In this document: piece by piece, positions 34,147-42,845 of the stretch
Numbering within the stretch: the first letter of the stretch is position 1
How the letters are laid out: every line of letters begins with the position of its first letter
Source of the DNA: Burkholderia sp. PAMC 26561
Lineage (GTDB): Bacteria > Pseudomonadota > Gammaproteobacteria > Burkholderiales > Burkholderiaceae
Length of the DNA: 64,000 nucleotides
Assembly (NCBI RefSeq): GCF_001557535.2
Contig: NZ_CP014308.1
Coordinates: 1 to 64,000, forward strand
Direction: 5' to 3'
The notes under the pieces: generated by a model
The model's database searches: none
Seen by the model: only the letters and a program-made list of their open reading frames with translations
What the model was told of the DNA's origin: nothing
Made by a program: the position numbers and the translations under genes

Positions 34147-35328
34147 TTGACTCAATATAGGATTCCCGCTGTGTACATGCGCGGCGGCACGAGCAAGGGT
34201 GTCTTTTTTCGCGCCGAGAGTCTACCCGCCGATCCCGTTCTTCGCGACAAGATTTTGCTACGCGTGATCGGTAGCCCGGACCCGTACGAAAAGCAGACCG
34301 ACGGGATGGGCGGTGCCACCTCCAGCACGAGCAAGTTGGTGCTCGTCGGGCCGTCGTCGCGGCCAGACTGCGACGTCAACTACCTCTTTGGCGCGGCTTC
34401 CATCGACAAGCCTGTCATCGACTGGTCTGGCAATTGCGGCAATCTCATCTCTGCAGTCGGCCCGTTTGCGATCGAGCAAGGGTTTGTTAAGCCACCTCAG
34501 GACGGCGTGGCTATTGTCCGCATCTGGCAGGCGAACATCAATGCGAAGATCATTGCGCATGTTCCAGTGAGAAATGGGGAGGTTGTCGAGGAAGGTGACT
34601 TCGAGCTCGACGGTGTGACCTTTCCGGCAGCCGAAATCAAGATCGAATTTCTCAACCCCGGCGGCTCTGAGGATGGTGAAGAGACAACGGGAGGAATGTT
34701 TCCAACAGGAAATCCCATAGATTCGCTCGACGTCCCGGGATACGGCACATTCCAGGTCACGATGATCAATGCGGGTAATCCTGCAATCTTCATAACGGCG
34801 GAAGATCTGGGTCTGCGTGGCAATGAAATGCAGGCGGACGTGAACGATAACGTCCAGTTGCTGAACAAGTGCGAAGCGATTCGCGCGCACGCGGCGGTTC
34901 GGATGGGTCTGGCGGCGACGCCCGAAGAAGTGACGGCACTTCGTCCTCACACGCCGAAGCTGGCGTTTGTCTCTCTACCTACAGAATACGTGGCGTCGAG
35001 CGGAAAGCGAGTCGACTTGTCAAGCATCGACATCAACGCGCGAATTTTGTCGATGGGCAAACTTCACCACGCGATGACTGGAACCGGTGCCGTTGCCGTC
35101 GCCGTCGCCGGAGCCATACCCGGTACCGTGGTCAACCAGCTTGTCGTAGGGAAAGCGACGAATGAAATCCGTTTCGGACATCCTTCCGGCGCGATGACAG
35201 TGGGCGCCGAAGCCGAACAGAAGGATGGTACGTGGATGGTCACGAAGGCAATTATGAGTCGAAGCGCCCGTCGCCTTATGGCGGGTTATGTTTTCGTTCC
35301 CTCGTCTCTAGACCCCGAACTTCACTAG
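34147..35328 (+). CDS. prpF: PrpF aconitate/methylaconitate isomerase
   Basis: A 393-residue member of the PrpF family. The N-terminal RIPAVYMRGGTSKGVFFR, DGMGGATSSTSKLVLVGPSS, DWSGNCGNLISAVGPFAI and the C-terminal FGHPSGAMTVGAEAEQKDG are hallmark segments, including the conserved Cys and Lys positions. PrpF isomerises trans- and cis-methylaconitate to make AcnD products usable; relatives tautomerise other unsaturated tricarboxylates. The start is TTG at 34147, with AGGAG 6 bases upstream. It lies 9 bases after the lactonase gene. Confidence 0.93.
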   Translation: MTQYRIPAVYMRGGTSKGVFFRAESLPADPVLRDKILLRVIGSPDPYEKQTDGMGGATSSTSKLVLVGPSSRPDCDVNYLFGAASIDKPVIDWSGNCGNLISAVGPFAIEQGFVKPPQDGVAIVRIWQANINAKIIAHVPVRNGEVVEEGDFELDGVTFPAAEIKIEFLNPGGSEDGEETTGGMFPTGNPIDSLDVPGYGTFQVTMINAGNPAIFITAEDLGLRGNEMQADVNDNVQLLNKCEAIRAHAAVRMGLAATPEEVTALRPHTPKLAFVSLPTEYVASSGKRVDLSSIDINARILSMGKLHHAMTGTGAVAVAVAGAIPGTVVNQLVVGKATNEIRFGHPSGAMTVGAEAEQKDGTWMVTKAIMSRSARRLMAGYVFVPSSLDPELH

Positions 35329-35359
35329 CCGCTTTGGCTTTCGTGAGGTGTAGCCTTGG

Positions 35360-35760
35360 CCACAAGGTCGTTGGCATAGGGGCCAACAGCGACGCGACAA
35401 CCGGCCAGCCTTCTGGCGTTTCAATCGTCCTTGCCCGGGAGTTTGCGAAGTGTTTGGCGGTCGACATCGAGAGTGTCATCTTCGACGCTGGAGAATAGTC
35501 TGTCGAGGCAGTCTGGGACAATCGTGCGGGTATTGGTTTCTTTGCCATATACCCGCTGCGAGCCGCGAGCATTGCATTCACTACGACGTATGTATTAGTT
35601 TGAGGGCTTCTACGTAGCGCGAAACGGGTCCGCGATACAAACGAACACCGACATTAATTCAGAGTCCTTGCGTCGCGATTGGCAAGGGGAGGGCCTACGA
35701 TCTTCTCCTTCCGCGCAAGCTCAAGCGTGTGTAGAGGGACGTTGCGACATGCGTTATCAA
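35360..35760 (+). pseudogene. Degraded copy of the substrate-binding protein
   Basis: The plus strand reads IGANSDATTGQPSGVSIVLA, then GIGFFAIYPLRAASIAFTTT and fragments of the following region, with in-frame stops and frame changes. These match the intact minus-strand gene at 35799-36536 (ILANKDSATGQPFGVSVDIA, FGFFAIDPVRGASIAFTAPY) over about 110 residues. It is an inverted, decayed paralogue immediately after prpF, suggesting module A once had its own binding protein. Confidence 0.7.
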
Positions 35761-35798
35761 CAAGTGGCAGCGCCGATGAAACGGCTATCACCTTTTAA

Positions 35799-36536
35799 TC
35801 AATCACGAGGCGGGGCAAGTGATGCACCAGCGATGCGATGCATTTCAAGTGCGTTTTGAACGAATCCCGAAGCCTTTATTTCTTCCACAAAATCGGCCAA
35901 ATACGCTGCGGCGGCCGCTCCCCGGCTCTTCGGTGTTCCCATCGCCTGCTGTATGACCATAAAGCGTTCGTTGAGCAAGCGTAGGCCAAGTGTTTTGGCG
36001 GCATCGGCTTCGAGTTGCTGCTTTACGCCTGCGGCCACTTCGAGGTTCTGTTCAACGAAGGTTTGCACGACGGTAGGGGACGTTGGCGCCCGAACGATTT
36101 CTGCTTGCTTCAGCTCGCGCGTCAGATACAGGTCGTATGCGCTTCCTTTGCCAACAGCCACACGATTTTCAGCACGATCAACGTCGGCATTCTCGCGGAT
36201 TACTGACTTGTCGCGCACAAGATAAAAGCCTTCAATCAACACATAGGGTGCGGTGAAGGCGATGCTTGCGCCCCGGACTGGATCGATCGCAAAGAAGCCA
36301 AAGTCGGCGTGTTCATTGGTTACCGCTTCAACGGATTTCCCCGCTGCATCGAATACAACTAGCTCGACAGGAACGCCAAGTCGTTTCCCAAATTCCAACG
36401 CAATATCCACCGACACGCCAAACGGCTGTCCCGTTGCGGAATCCTTGTTGGCTAGTATCGGATTCCCCAGATTGATTGAAGCACGAAGTCGCCCGGTCGG
36501 CGTAAAGGAGGAAAGTATCGAAGCGTTGACTGTCAT
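35799..36536 (-). CDS. Substrate-binding domain protein lacking a signal peptide (module B)
   Basis: A 245-residue protein of the amino-acid/organic-acid solute-binding fold (SBP_bac_3): RLRASINLGNPILANKD, GQPFGVSVDIALEFGKRLGV, VFDAAGKSVEAV, FGFFAIDPVRGASIAFTAPY. It begins MTVNASILSSFTPTG with no signal sequence, so it is probably cytoplasmic and not a classical ABC transport component; no permease or ATPase is nearby. It could sense a ligand or act as an enzyme of this fold. It is the last gene of the acnA-gntR-SBP minus-strand operon. The start is uncertain because no clear ribosome site is visible. Confidence 0.8.
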   Translation of the reverse strand: MTVNASILSSFTPTGRLRASINLGNPILANKDSATGQPFGVSVDIALEFGKRLGVPVELVVFDAAGKSVEAVTNEHADFGFFAIDPVRGASIAFTAPYVLIEGFYLVRDKSVIRENADVDRAENRVAVGKGSAYDLYLTRELKQAEIVRAPTSPTVVQTFVEQNLEVAAGVKQQLEADAAKTLGLRLLNERFMVIQQAMGTPKSRGAAAAAYLADFVEEIKASGFVQNALEMHRIAGASLAPPRD

Positions 36537-36570
36537 GAGCGATGTGGAAGAGATCAGGTAAGGATCCGAT

Positions 36571-37488
36571 CTAGGGTTTGAGAATGTTGCTGATGTTGGA
36601 TAGCGCGTCGAGCGTGTGGCGAAGATGAGCGCGAAGCTCCTCGGACGCTTCTTCGTTGCGTTCTTTCTCCAGTAGATCAAGAACGTTCAGGTGCTGCTTG
36701 CAATGCTCGGTATAGCGCTGTCTGTCCTGCATCGAGCGATAGGAGAGTAAGCGTCTGACGCGATTTACGCGCTTGATGGTGTCAATAAAAAATGAGTTGC
36801 CCGACGCTTCCACCAACGATTCGTGAAAACGTACCCCTCGGTCGTGAAGCTGGTCAGCGGTATCCGTTTCGATTCCTCCCTGCAGCAAATGTACCTCGGC
36901 CGCTCGGCACCGTTTGAGTACCTTTGGATCAAGCCAATATCCGGGTTCTAGCAACGCAGCGGGCTCAAGCGCCAACCGCAGTCGATACGATTTCAAGAGG
37001 CTATCCGGGGTGGTCAGCATCGAAGAGAACTGCCAGCCGTAGCCCGGTTTGCGCTCGGCCCAGCCTTCTTGCGAGATGCGCCCAAGCACGGAGTTGAGTT
37101 GGGTATTCGTTAATCCGTAGCGCGTTTTGAGCGCCTGCTCTGAGACTTCCTCTGGCAGTAATCCCTTCAGCCTGTCGTCGGCGATTCGAAAATAAACGCT
37201 CGTGACGACATCCGCTTCGCCCAAACCAAGCTGGTCGACGACCTGGTCGAGCGGCTGCTCCACTGGCTTTGCCAAGAAAAATCCGCGATTCCGCTCGCGA
37301 ATTAACACGCCCTTTTCATGCAAGAAGGCGAGAGCATCGTTGACCGGGGAGCGCGACACACGAAGGCGATCCGCGATTAGTTGTGCCGGCAAGTGACTGC
37401 CGACAGCCATTCCTTCTGCGTGAATAAACGCGACGATTTGCGAGGCGATCGATTTGTCGATCATGACGATTCTAGCCTGTTCCTTCAT
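36571..37488 (-). CDS. GntR/FadR-family regulator with extra winged helix (module B)
   Basis: A 305-residue regulator with the same unusual layout as the module A one: a GntR winged HTH (about 10-75, IADRLRVSRSPVNDALAFLH), a second winged-helix-like segment (about 95-155, EQALKTRYGLTNTQLNSVLG), and an FCD domain (about 160-295, RFHESLVEASGNSFFIDTIK). The two are clear paralogues. It lies between acnA and the binding protein on the minus strand, 26 bases after the acnA stop. It likely controls the divergent acnA and lactonase promoters. Confidence 0.9.
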   Translation of the reverse strand: MKEQARIVMIDKSIASQIVAFIHAEGMAVGSHLPAQLIADRLRVSRSPVNDALAFLHEKGVLIRERNRGFFLAKPVEQPLDQVVDQLGLGEADVVTSVYFRIADDRLKGLLPEEVSEQALKTRYGLTNTQLNSVLGRISQEGWAERKPGYGWQFSSMLTTPDSLLKSYRLRLALEPAALLEPGYWLDPKVLKRCRAAEVHLLQGGIETDTADQLHDRGVRFHESLVEASGNSFFIDTIKRVNRVRRLLSYRSMQDRQRYTEHCKQHLNVLDLLEKERNEEASEELRAHLRHTLDALSNISNILKP

Positions 37489-37514
37489 TCGGCTCGCACG
37501 CTCCGCCTAGGTCG

Positions 37515-40145
37515 TCAGGTCGGGAGCGATTGCGCTGCCAGTGTTTTTTGCAGGATCAATGGGATTACGCCTCCGGCGCGCAGCAGTGCCGTTTCAAGTT
37601 GCGTTTCTACGGCTGCCGTTGCTTCAAATTGGTCGATTTTCCCATCCACACGAACGATTTTGACACCGATTAGGCAACGAGGTGCCAACGTCTCGGCTGA
37701 TGCGCTGATTTCGAGCTTGTCGCCGGGGCGAACGTTCAACGAAACGGGCGTGATGCCTTCAGGCAGGCGCAGAGGCAGGATGCCCATCCCGATCAGATTC
37801 GACCGGTGAATACGCTCGAAGCTGACAGCCAAGACCGCGCGAATGCCGAGCAGTCGCTGGCCTTTCGCGGCCCAGTCGCGCGAGGATCCCGTCCCATATC
37901 GCTCGCCGGCGATGAGAACGACCGAGTCTCCATCGGCGCGGTATCGATTGGCAGCTTCGAAGATCGGCAGCACTTCACCAGTCGGGACGTGCAACGTGTT
38001 TGCCGTCGGGGCGTCAGCCTTCAATAGATTGACAAGCGTCTTGTTGTAAAAGGCGGCACGCACCATGACTTCCCAGTTCCCGCGGCGAGACGCAAAAACA
38101 TTGAGGTCGTTACGATCGTCTCCGCGCTCCACCAGGAAGTCAGCGACGTAGCTATCTTTCGGAATCGCACTTGCAGGGGAAATGTGATCGGTTGTTACAT
38201 CGTCGCCCAGCACGAGCAACGGGTAGGCGATGTAGGTGCCAAGCTGGGAGCCTTCCGAGAGGGAAGCAAAGGGCGGCCGACGCAACGCAGTCGACGCGTG
38301 ATCCCACGGAAATTGAGCACTTTCCGGGGTTTTCATTTCGTGCCAAAGCGGGTTCTGACTGGCGATAGCGAACGCGCGGGGGTAATCACTCGGCTCCGCA
38401 GCCTGCTTCACCAACGCTGCAACTTCCTCGCGGCTTGGCCATAAATCATTCAAGAAAACGGGCTTACCGTCTGCGGTGATTTGCACCGGGTCCTGGCTTA
38501 AATCGACTTCCGCGTCACCAGCTAGTGCAAAAGCGATGACCAGGGGCGGTGACATGATGAAGCCCAGATCCAGATCCGGATGAATCCGGCCCGGAAAATT
38601 CCGGTTGCCCGACAACATGGCGACGGGATAGACGGACTTGCTTGCGAGCGCTTCCTTGATCGGCTGGGTGAGCTGACCGGAATTTCCAATGCAGGTCGTG
38701 CATCCGTATCCAACGATGTCGAACCCTACCGACGACAGGTCATCAATCAAACCAGCACGCTCGAGATACGCCGCGGCAGCGGGCGAACCGGGTCCGAGTG
38801 AGGTCTTGATCCATGGCGAGACCTTTAGCCCTCGTTCTCGCGCCTTGCGGGCGACTAGACCCGCCGCGATGAGCAAGGCCGGGTCAGACGTATTGGTGCA
38901 ACTGGTGATGGCAGCAATCGCCACCGGGTGCTTGGGCATCGACGTCGCGGCGGTGCTTGGTTTAAAAGCAAAAGTTGCAAGCGCCGCCGAGGTTTCTGAA
39001 TAGTCCAGCAAATCCTGCGGACGGCGTGGGCCGGCGATATGCATGCCGATCTCGCTCAGATCGATGTTGATACTTCGCGTGTAGGTTGGCTCCGCGGACG
39101 GGTCAAACCACACACCCAGTCGCTTCGAAAATTCTCCGACCAGTGCGATCGCGCTCGAAGTTCGATTAGTTGTTCGAAGGTACTCGAGCGTGGATTCATC
39201 AACCGGAAAAAAGCCCGTGGACGCACCATATTCCGGGGCCATATTCGCGACAACAGACCGGTCGCCAGCAGTCAACGTCGCAACGCCAGGACCAAAGAAC
39301 TCCACGAACTCGCCAGATACACCGATTTGGCGAAGGCGCTGCGTCACCGTCAACGCCAGGTCGGTTGCGAGCGTCCCGGGTCGGAAAGCGCCCGTCAAGC
39401 GAACGCCAATGACATCAGGAATTCGCTGCATCACGGGCATGCCAAACATCACCGTCTGCGCTTCCAGACCTCCAACGCCCCATCCAAGTACGCCGATGCC
39501 GTTGATCATTGGCGTGTGGCTGTCGGTGCCGATCAAGGTGTCTGGTACCGCCCAGCGCTCATTGTCACGTTCTACGACCGAGACAACCGTTGCCAGCTGC
39601 TCAAGATTGATGGTGTGCATGATCCCCGTTCCCGGCGGATGAATCCGCACTCCGGTCAACGCTTTCGATGCCCAGCAAAGAAATCGATACCGCTCGTTAT
39701 TACGCCGAAGCTCGAGTGACAGGTTCATCGGCGCAGCATCGGGTCGGGCGAAATATTCAACCGCCAATGAGTGATCAACCGACGAATCCACGGGTAGTAC
39801 CGGATTGAGGGCGTTCGGATCAGCACCCGCTTCGGCGAGCGCGTCGCGCATGGCCGCGACATCGACCAGCGCAGGCGTGCTCGTCGTGTCGTGCATCAAC
39901 ACGCGATTGGGCTGGAATGCGATTTCGACCTCGCTCGTGCCGCGCTCGAGCCAACCGAAGATCCCGTCGACCGCGAGCCGGCGCTCTTCGCCGTCCGTAT
40001 TGCGGATCGCGTTTTCCAGTAACAGGCGCAATACAACCGGCAACCGCGTGAACTTAGTGCCGAACATTCCCGGAAGATCGATGAACCGAAAAGCTTCATC
40101 GCCGGACCGCAGGCTCGCTTGTGGGGGGGAGTAAGTGTTTTCCAT
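37515..40145 (-). CDS. acnA: AcnA-type aconitate hydratase (module B)
   Basis: An 876-residue aconitase. The [4Fe-4S] ligands are C416 (SCTNTSDP), C482 and C485 (GYGCTTCIGNSG), the AcnA form. DSHTPMINGIGVLGWGVGGL and the swivel-domain GERYGTGSSRDWAAKG are intact. It differs from the module A AcnD in the Fe-S loop and is a second, independent enzyme. It diverges from the exported lactonase; an inverted repeat sits 5 bases upstream of the ATG, so the leader is very short and no ribosome site is seen. The true start may be a few codons in. Confidence 0.9.
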   Translation of the reverse strand: MENTYSPPQASLRSGDEAFRFIDLPGMFGTKFTRLPVVLRLLLENAIRNTDGEERRLAVDGIFGWLERGTSEVEIAFQPNRVLMHDTTSTPALVDVAAMRDALAEAGADPNALNPVLPVDSSVDHSLAVEYFARPDAAPMNLSLELRRNNERYRFLCWASKALTGVRIHPPGTGIMHTINLEQLATVVSVVERDNERWAVPDTLIGTDSHTPMINGIGVLGWGVGGLEAQTVMFGMPVMQRIPDVIGVRLTGAFRPGTLATDLALTVTQRLRQIGVSGEFVEFFGPGVATLTAGDRSVVANMAPEYGASTGFFPVDESTLEYLRTTNRTSSAIALVGEFSKRLGVWFDPSAEPTYTRSINIDLSEIGMHIAGPRRPQDLLDYSETSAALATFAFKPSTAATSMPKHPVAIAAITSCTNTSDPALLIAAGLVARKARERGLKVSPWIKTSLGPGSPAAAAYLERAGLIDDLSSVGFDIVGYGCTTCIGNSGQLTQPIKEALASKSVYPVAMLSGNRNFPGRIHPDLDLGFIMSPPLVIAFALAGDAEVDLSQDPVQITADGKPVFLNDLWPSREEVAALVKQAAEPSDYPRAFAIASQNPLWHEMKTPESAQFPWDHASTALRRPPFASLSEGSQLGTYIAYPLLVLGDDVTTDHISPASAIPKDSYVADFLVERGDDRNDLNVFASRRGNWEVMVRAAFYNKTLVNLLKADAPTANTLHVPTGEVLPIFEAANRYRADGDSVVLIAGERYGTGSSRDWAAKGQRLLGIRAVLAVSFERIHRSNLIGMGILPLRLPEGITPVSLNVRPGDKLEISASAETLAPRCLIGVKIVRVDGKIDQFEATAAVETQLETALLRAGGVIPLILQKTLAAQSLPT

Positions 40146-40149
40146 AACT

Positions 40150-40179
40150 GTATTTTTGCACTTTCACGAGTAAAAATGC
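40150..40179. promoter_or_regulatory. Inverted repeat between acnA and exported lactonase
   Basis: An imperfect 30-base dyad with GTATTTTTGC and TAAAAATGC arms lies in the 77-base gap between the divergent acnA and lactonase starts. It differs from the module A palindromes. It is the best candidate operator for the module B GntR protein. Confidence 0.5.
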
Positions 40180-40222
40180 AATCTAGTGAAAACCCCAGAA
40201 GAAAAATTGTGGAGACGAGACC

Positions 40223-41461
40223 GTGGATCTAAAAGATCAATTGACTGCTGTTGGTTCGACCGTAGCGAACATGAGACGCCGTCGTCTTCTTCAGAGCGCC
40301 GCGTCGATAAGTGCCCTGGCGACAATTTGGTCCACGTTTCCCACGGCCTTTGCAGCAGCTAACCGGGCAAACCGCCCCTCGAATTCGAAAGGAAATCGTA
40401 TGTTTGCTTATGTTGGCTGCCGTACCACTCGCGAACGCAATGCCCGAGGTGACGGTATCAGCGTCTATTCAGTCGATGAGGAGTCTGGGAAGCTTGAACG
40501 GGTTCAACTTCTAAAGGACCAAGTCAATCCGTCGTTTCTGGCACTGAGCGCCAACGGCGAGCGCCTCTACACTGTCCACGGCGATCTCAGTGACATCAGT
40601 TCTTACGCGGTGGACAAAGCGACTGGGAAAATTGCGTTCATCAACAAGCAAAGCACACAAGGCCAGAACCCGGTTCATCTGGCGATCGATCCGAAGGGTC
40701 GTTATGTGGTCGTGTCGAACCATATTGGATCAAGCCTCGCTGTGTTGCCTATTGCTGACGATGGCTCGCTTAAAGAGCTAACGCAACTCGTGAAGCTCGA
40801 AGGTCCGCTCGGTCCGCACCGGGTCGAGCAAAAGGTGCCGAAGCCCCATTTCAACCCGTTCGACCCGTCAGGCGAGTTTGTCATCGTGCCGGCCAAGGGG
40901 CTGGATCAGATCCTGACTTACCGATTCAAGGACGGACAACTCACGCCAGGCACACCAGCGTTCGTTTCAACACGAGAGACGTCAGGGCCTCGTCATATTG
41001 CGTTCCACTCGAAATCGGGCTTCGCATACTGCGTCAATGAACTTGACTCAACGGTCACTACCTACCGGTACTTGCCCAGCAACGGTTCTCTGCAGCCTTT
41101 GCAAACGGTTTCGACGCTGCCAGACACCTTCACGGGCAATAGCCGCGCGTCCGAGATCGAAGTCGATAGCACGGGCCAATACGTATATGCGTCCAATCGG
41201 GGATATGACAGCGTCGCCGTGTTCAAGGTTGATCAGGACACCGGTTTCTTGAGTCTGGTTGAAGTCGAACAAAGCCGAGGTCGTACGCCTAGGTTCATGA
41301 CATCGACGCCAAACGGCCGGTTCATGTTCGTCTTGAATGAAGAAAGCGACAACATCGTCGCGTTTGCTGTGGACCACACGTCCGGACGGATCAAGCCAAC
41401 AGGATTTTCCGTTCAAACCGGCAGCCCGGTTTGCATGATCTTCTCGCAACATCAAGCGTAA
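40223..41461 (+). CDS. Exported beta-propeller lactonase family protein with Tat-like signal (module B)
   Basis: A 412-residue protein. The N-terminus MRRRRLLQSAASISALAT (from residue 17) followed by a hydrophobic stretch and AFAAA resembles a twin-arginine signal, so export to the periplasm is likely. The mature part is the lactonase beta-propeller (MFAYVGCRTTRERNARGDGI, NPVHLAIDPKGRYVVVSNHI, GPRHIAFHSKSGFAYCVNEL) and is a close relative of the module A protein. The start is GTG at 40223 with GGAG 8 bases upstream. It is followed by an MFS gene 52 bases downstream. Confidence 0.87.
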   Translation: MDLKDQLTAVGSTVANMRRRRLLQSAASISALATIWSTFPTAFAAANRANRPSNSKGNRMFAYVGCRTTRERNARGDGISVYSVDEESGKLERVQLLKDQVNPSFLALSANGERLYTVHGDLSDISSYAVDKATGKIAFINKQSTQGQNPVHLAIDPKGRYVVVSNHIGSSLAVLPIADDGSLKELTQLVKLEGPLGPHRVEQKVPKPHFNPFDPSGEFVIVPAKGLDQILTYRFKDGQLTPGTPAFVSTRETSGPRHIAFHSKSGFAYCVNELDSTVTTYRYLPSNGSLQPLQTVSTLPDTFTGNSRASEIEVDSTGQYVYASNRGYDSVAVFKVDQDTGFLSLVEVEQSRGRTPRFMTSTPNGRFMFVLNEESDNIVAFAVDHTSGRIKPTGFSVQTGSPVCMIFSQHQA

Positions 41462-41513
41462 GCACCTCTGAATCTTTACGGGCATCGAGCGGCTTGACGC
41501 CGATGAGACTGAT

Positions 41514-42845
41514 ATGCAAGCACCATCAGCAATAAACGAAACAGCGCTCGTCAGGAAAATTTCGTGGCGCATCATTCCGTTCGTTTTCATCCTTTACATC
41601 GTCTCGTATCTGGATCGGGCGAACATTGGGTATGCGGCGCTTCAGATGAACAAGGAACTTGCCCTTAGCAGTGAAGCGTTTGGCTTCGTCTCGGGCATCT
41701 TCTTCATCGGATATTTCCTCTTTGAAGTGCCCAGCAATGTGATGCTCAACAAGTACGGTGCGCGCGTCTGGATCGCACGTATTCTGCTGACATGGGGAGC
41801 TGTCGCGATCGTCTCTGCGTTTGTCCAAAACGCTACTCAGCTTTATATCTTGCGGTTTCTGCTCGGGGTTTCGGAAGCCGGCTTTTTCCCAGGCATCATC
41901 GTCTACCTGACGTACTGGTTTCGTGCCAAAGAATTAGCGACGACCGTTGCCCTGTTCACGGCCGCCATCCCGGTTTCGTACATCATTGGCGCGCCGCTTA
42001 GCACGTGGATCATGGATAACGTCCATTGGCTGCAGTGGAGTGGATGGCGATGGATGCTGGTCCTCGAAGGTGCGCCTGCCCTACTTGGCGCCGTGATGTG
42101 CTTTCTCTACTTGGCCGATCGCCCGAAGGATGCCAAGTGGTTGAAGCCTGATGAGCGTGACTGGTTGCTGGCTGAACTTGAGGAGGACAAGAAAGCACGC
42201 CCAAGTGTGAAACACATCGGGACGTTCAAGGTGCTCGCCAGTCCGAAGGTCCTTTACCTGTCGTTCATTTACTTTGTCTACCAGTGCGGAAGCTTGGGCG
42301 TCGGTTACTGGATGCCGCAAATCATCAAGGCGTTCTCAACAAAGATCAGCCATACCGAAATCGGGCTGATCGCGACGATCCCTTACATATTTGCAACAGC
42401 GGTCATGGTGCTGTGGTCACGTAGCTCTGATCGTCGGAGCGAGCGCCGGCTGCATTCGGCGATTCCGTTGGCCGTCGCAGCAGCAGCCTTGTTCGGAGCC
42501 AGCATGGCGACAAATCCATATGTCTCCATTTCGATGATCAGTTTGAGCCTCGCGGGCTTGTACGCGTTTAAATCCCCGTTCTGGGCTTTGCCTACGCTGT
42601 TTCTCTCACGCTCAAGCGCCGCGGTTTCCATTGCCGTTATCAACTCAATCGGCAATTTGGGCGGGTTCGTCGGCCCCTTTGCCATTGGCTACATCAAGGA
42701 GCAGGGCGGAAGCTCGACTACCGGCCTGCTGTTCCTTTCTGGGCTTCTGGTCGTGTCATTCTTCATGACCAACTTTATTCGCATAAAGGAACATATTTCG
42801 GAGGTTTCCGGGGTAGAGGCTGTCCCATCGAACAAGAGTGCTTGA
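41514..42845 (+). CDS. MFS transporter, anion:cation symporter type (module B)
   Basis: A 443-residue, twelve-helix transporter. IVSYLDRANIGYAALQMNKE, FEVPSNVMLNKYGARVWIAR and LGVSEAGFFPGIIVYLTYWF are typical of ACS-family importers of organic acid anions (tartrate, phthalate, sugar acids). It lies directly after the exported lactonase, so I infer that it imports the acid or lactone acted on by that enzyme. It is not a close copy of the module A transporter. Confidence 0.9.
   Translation: MQAPSAINETALVRKISWRIIPFVFILYIVSYLDRANIGYAALQMNKELALSSEAFGFVSGIFFIGYFLFEVPSNVMLNKYGARVWIARILLTWGAVAIVSAFVQNATQLYILRFLLGVSEAGFFPGIIVYLTYWFRAKELATTVALFTAAIPVSYIIGAPLSTWIMDNVHWLQWSGWRWMLVLEGAPALLGAVMCFLYLADRPKDAKWLKPDERDWLLAELEEDKKARPSVKHIGTFKVLASPKVLYLSFIYFVYQCGSLGVGYWMPQIIKAFSTKISHTEIGLIATIPYIFATAVMVLWSRSSDRRSERRLHSAIPLAVAAAALFGASMATNPYVSISMISLSLAGLYAFKSPFWALPTLFLSRSSAAVSIAVINSIGNLGGFVGPFAIGYIKEQGGSSTTGLLFLSGLLVVSFFMTNFIRIKEHISEVSGVEAVPSNKSA

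Noticed and set aside
34258-34950. 230-codon minus-strand open frame
   Set aside because: It is antisense to prpF with no recognisable domain.
35799-36680. Longer 293-codon version of the binding protein
   Set aside because: The extra 48 residues overlap the end of the upstream GntR gene, have a Ser/Thr/Arg-rich shadow composition and offer no signal peptide.
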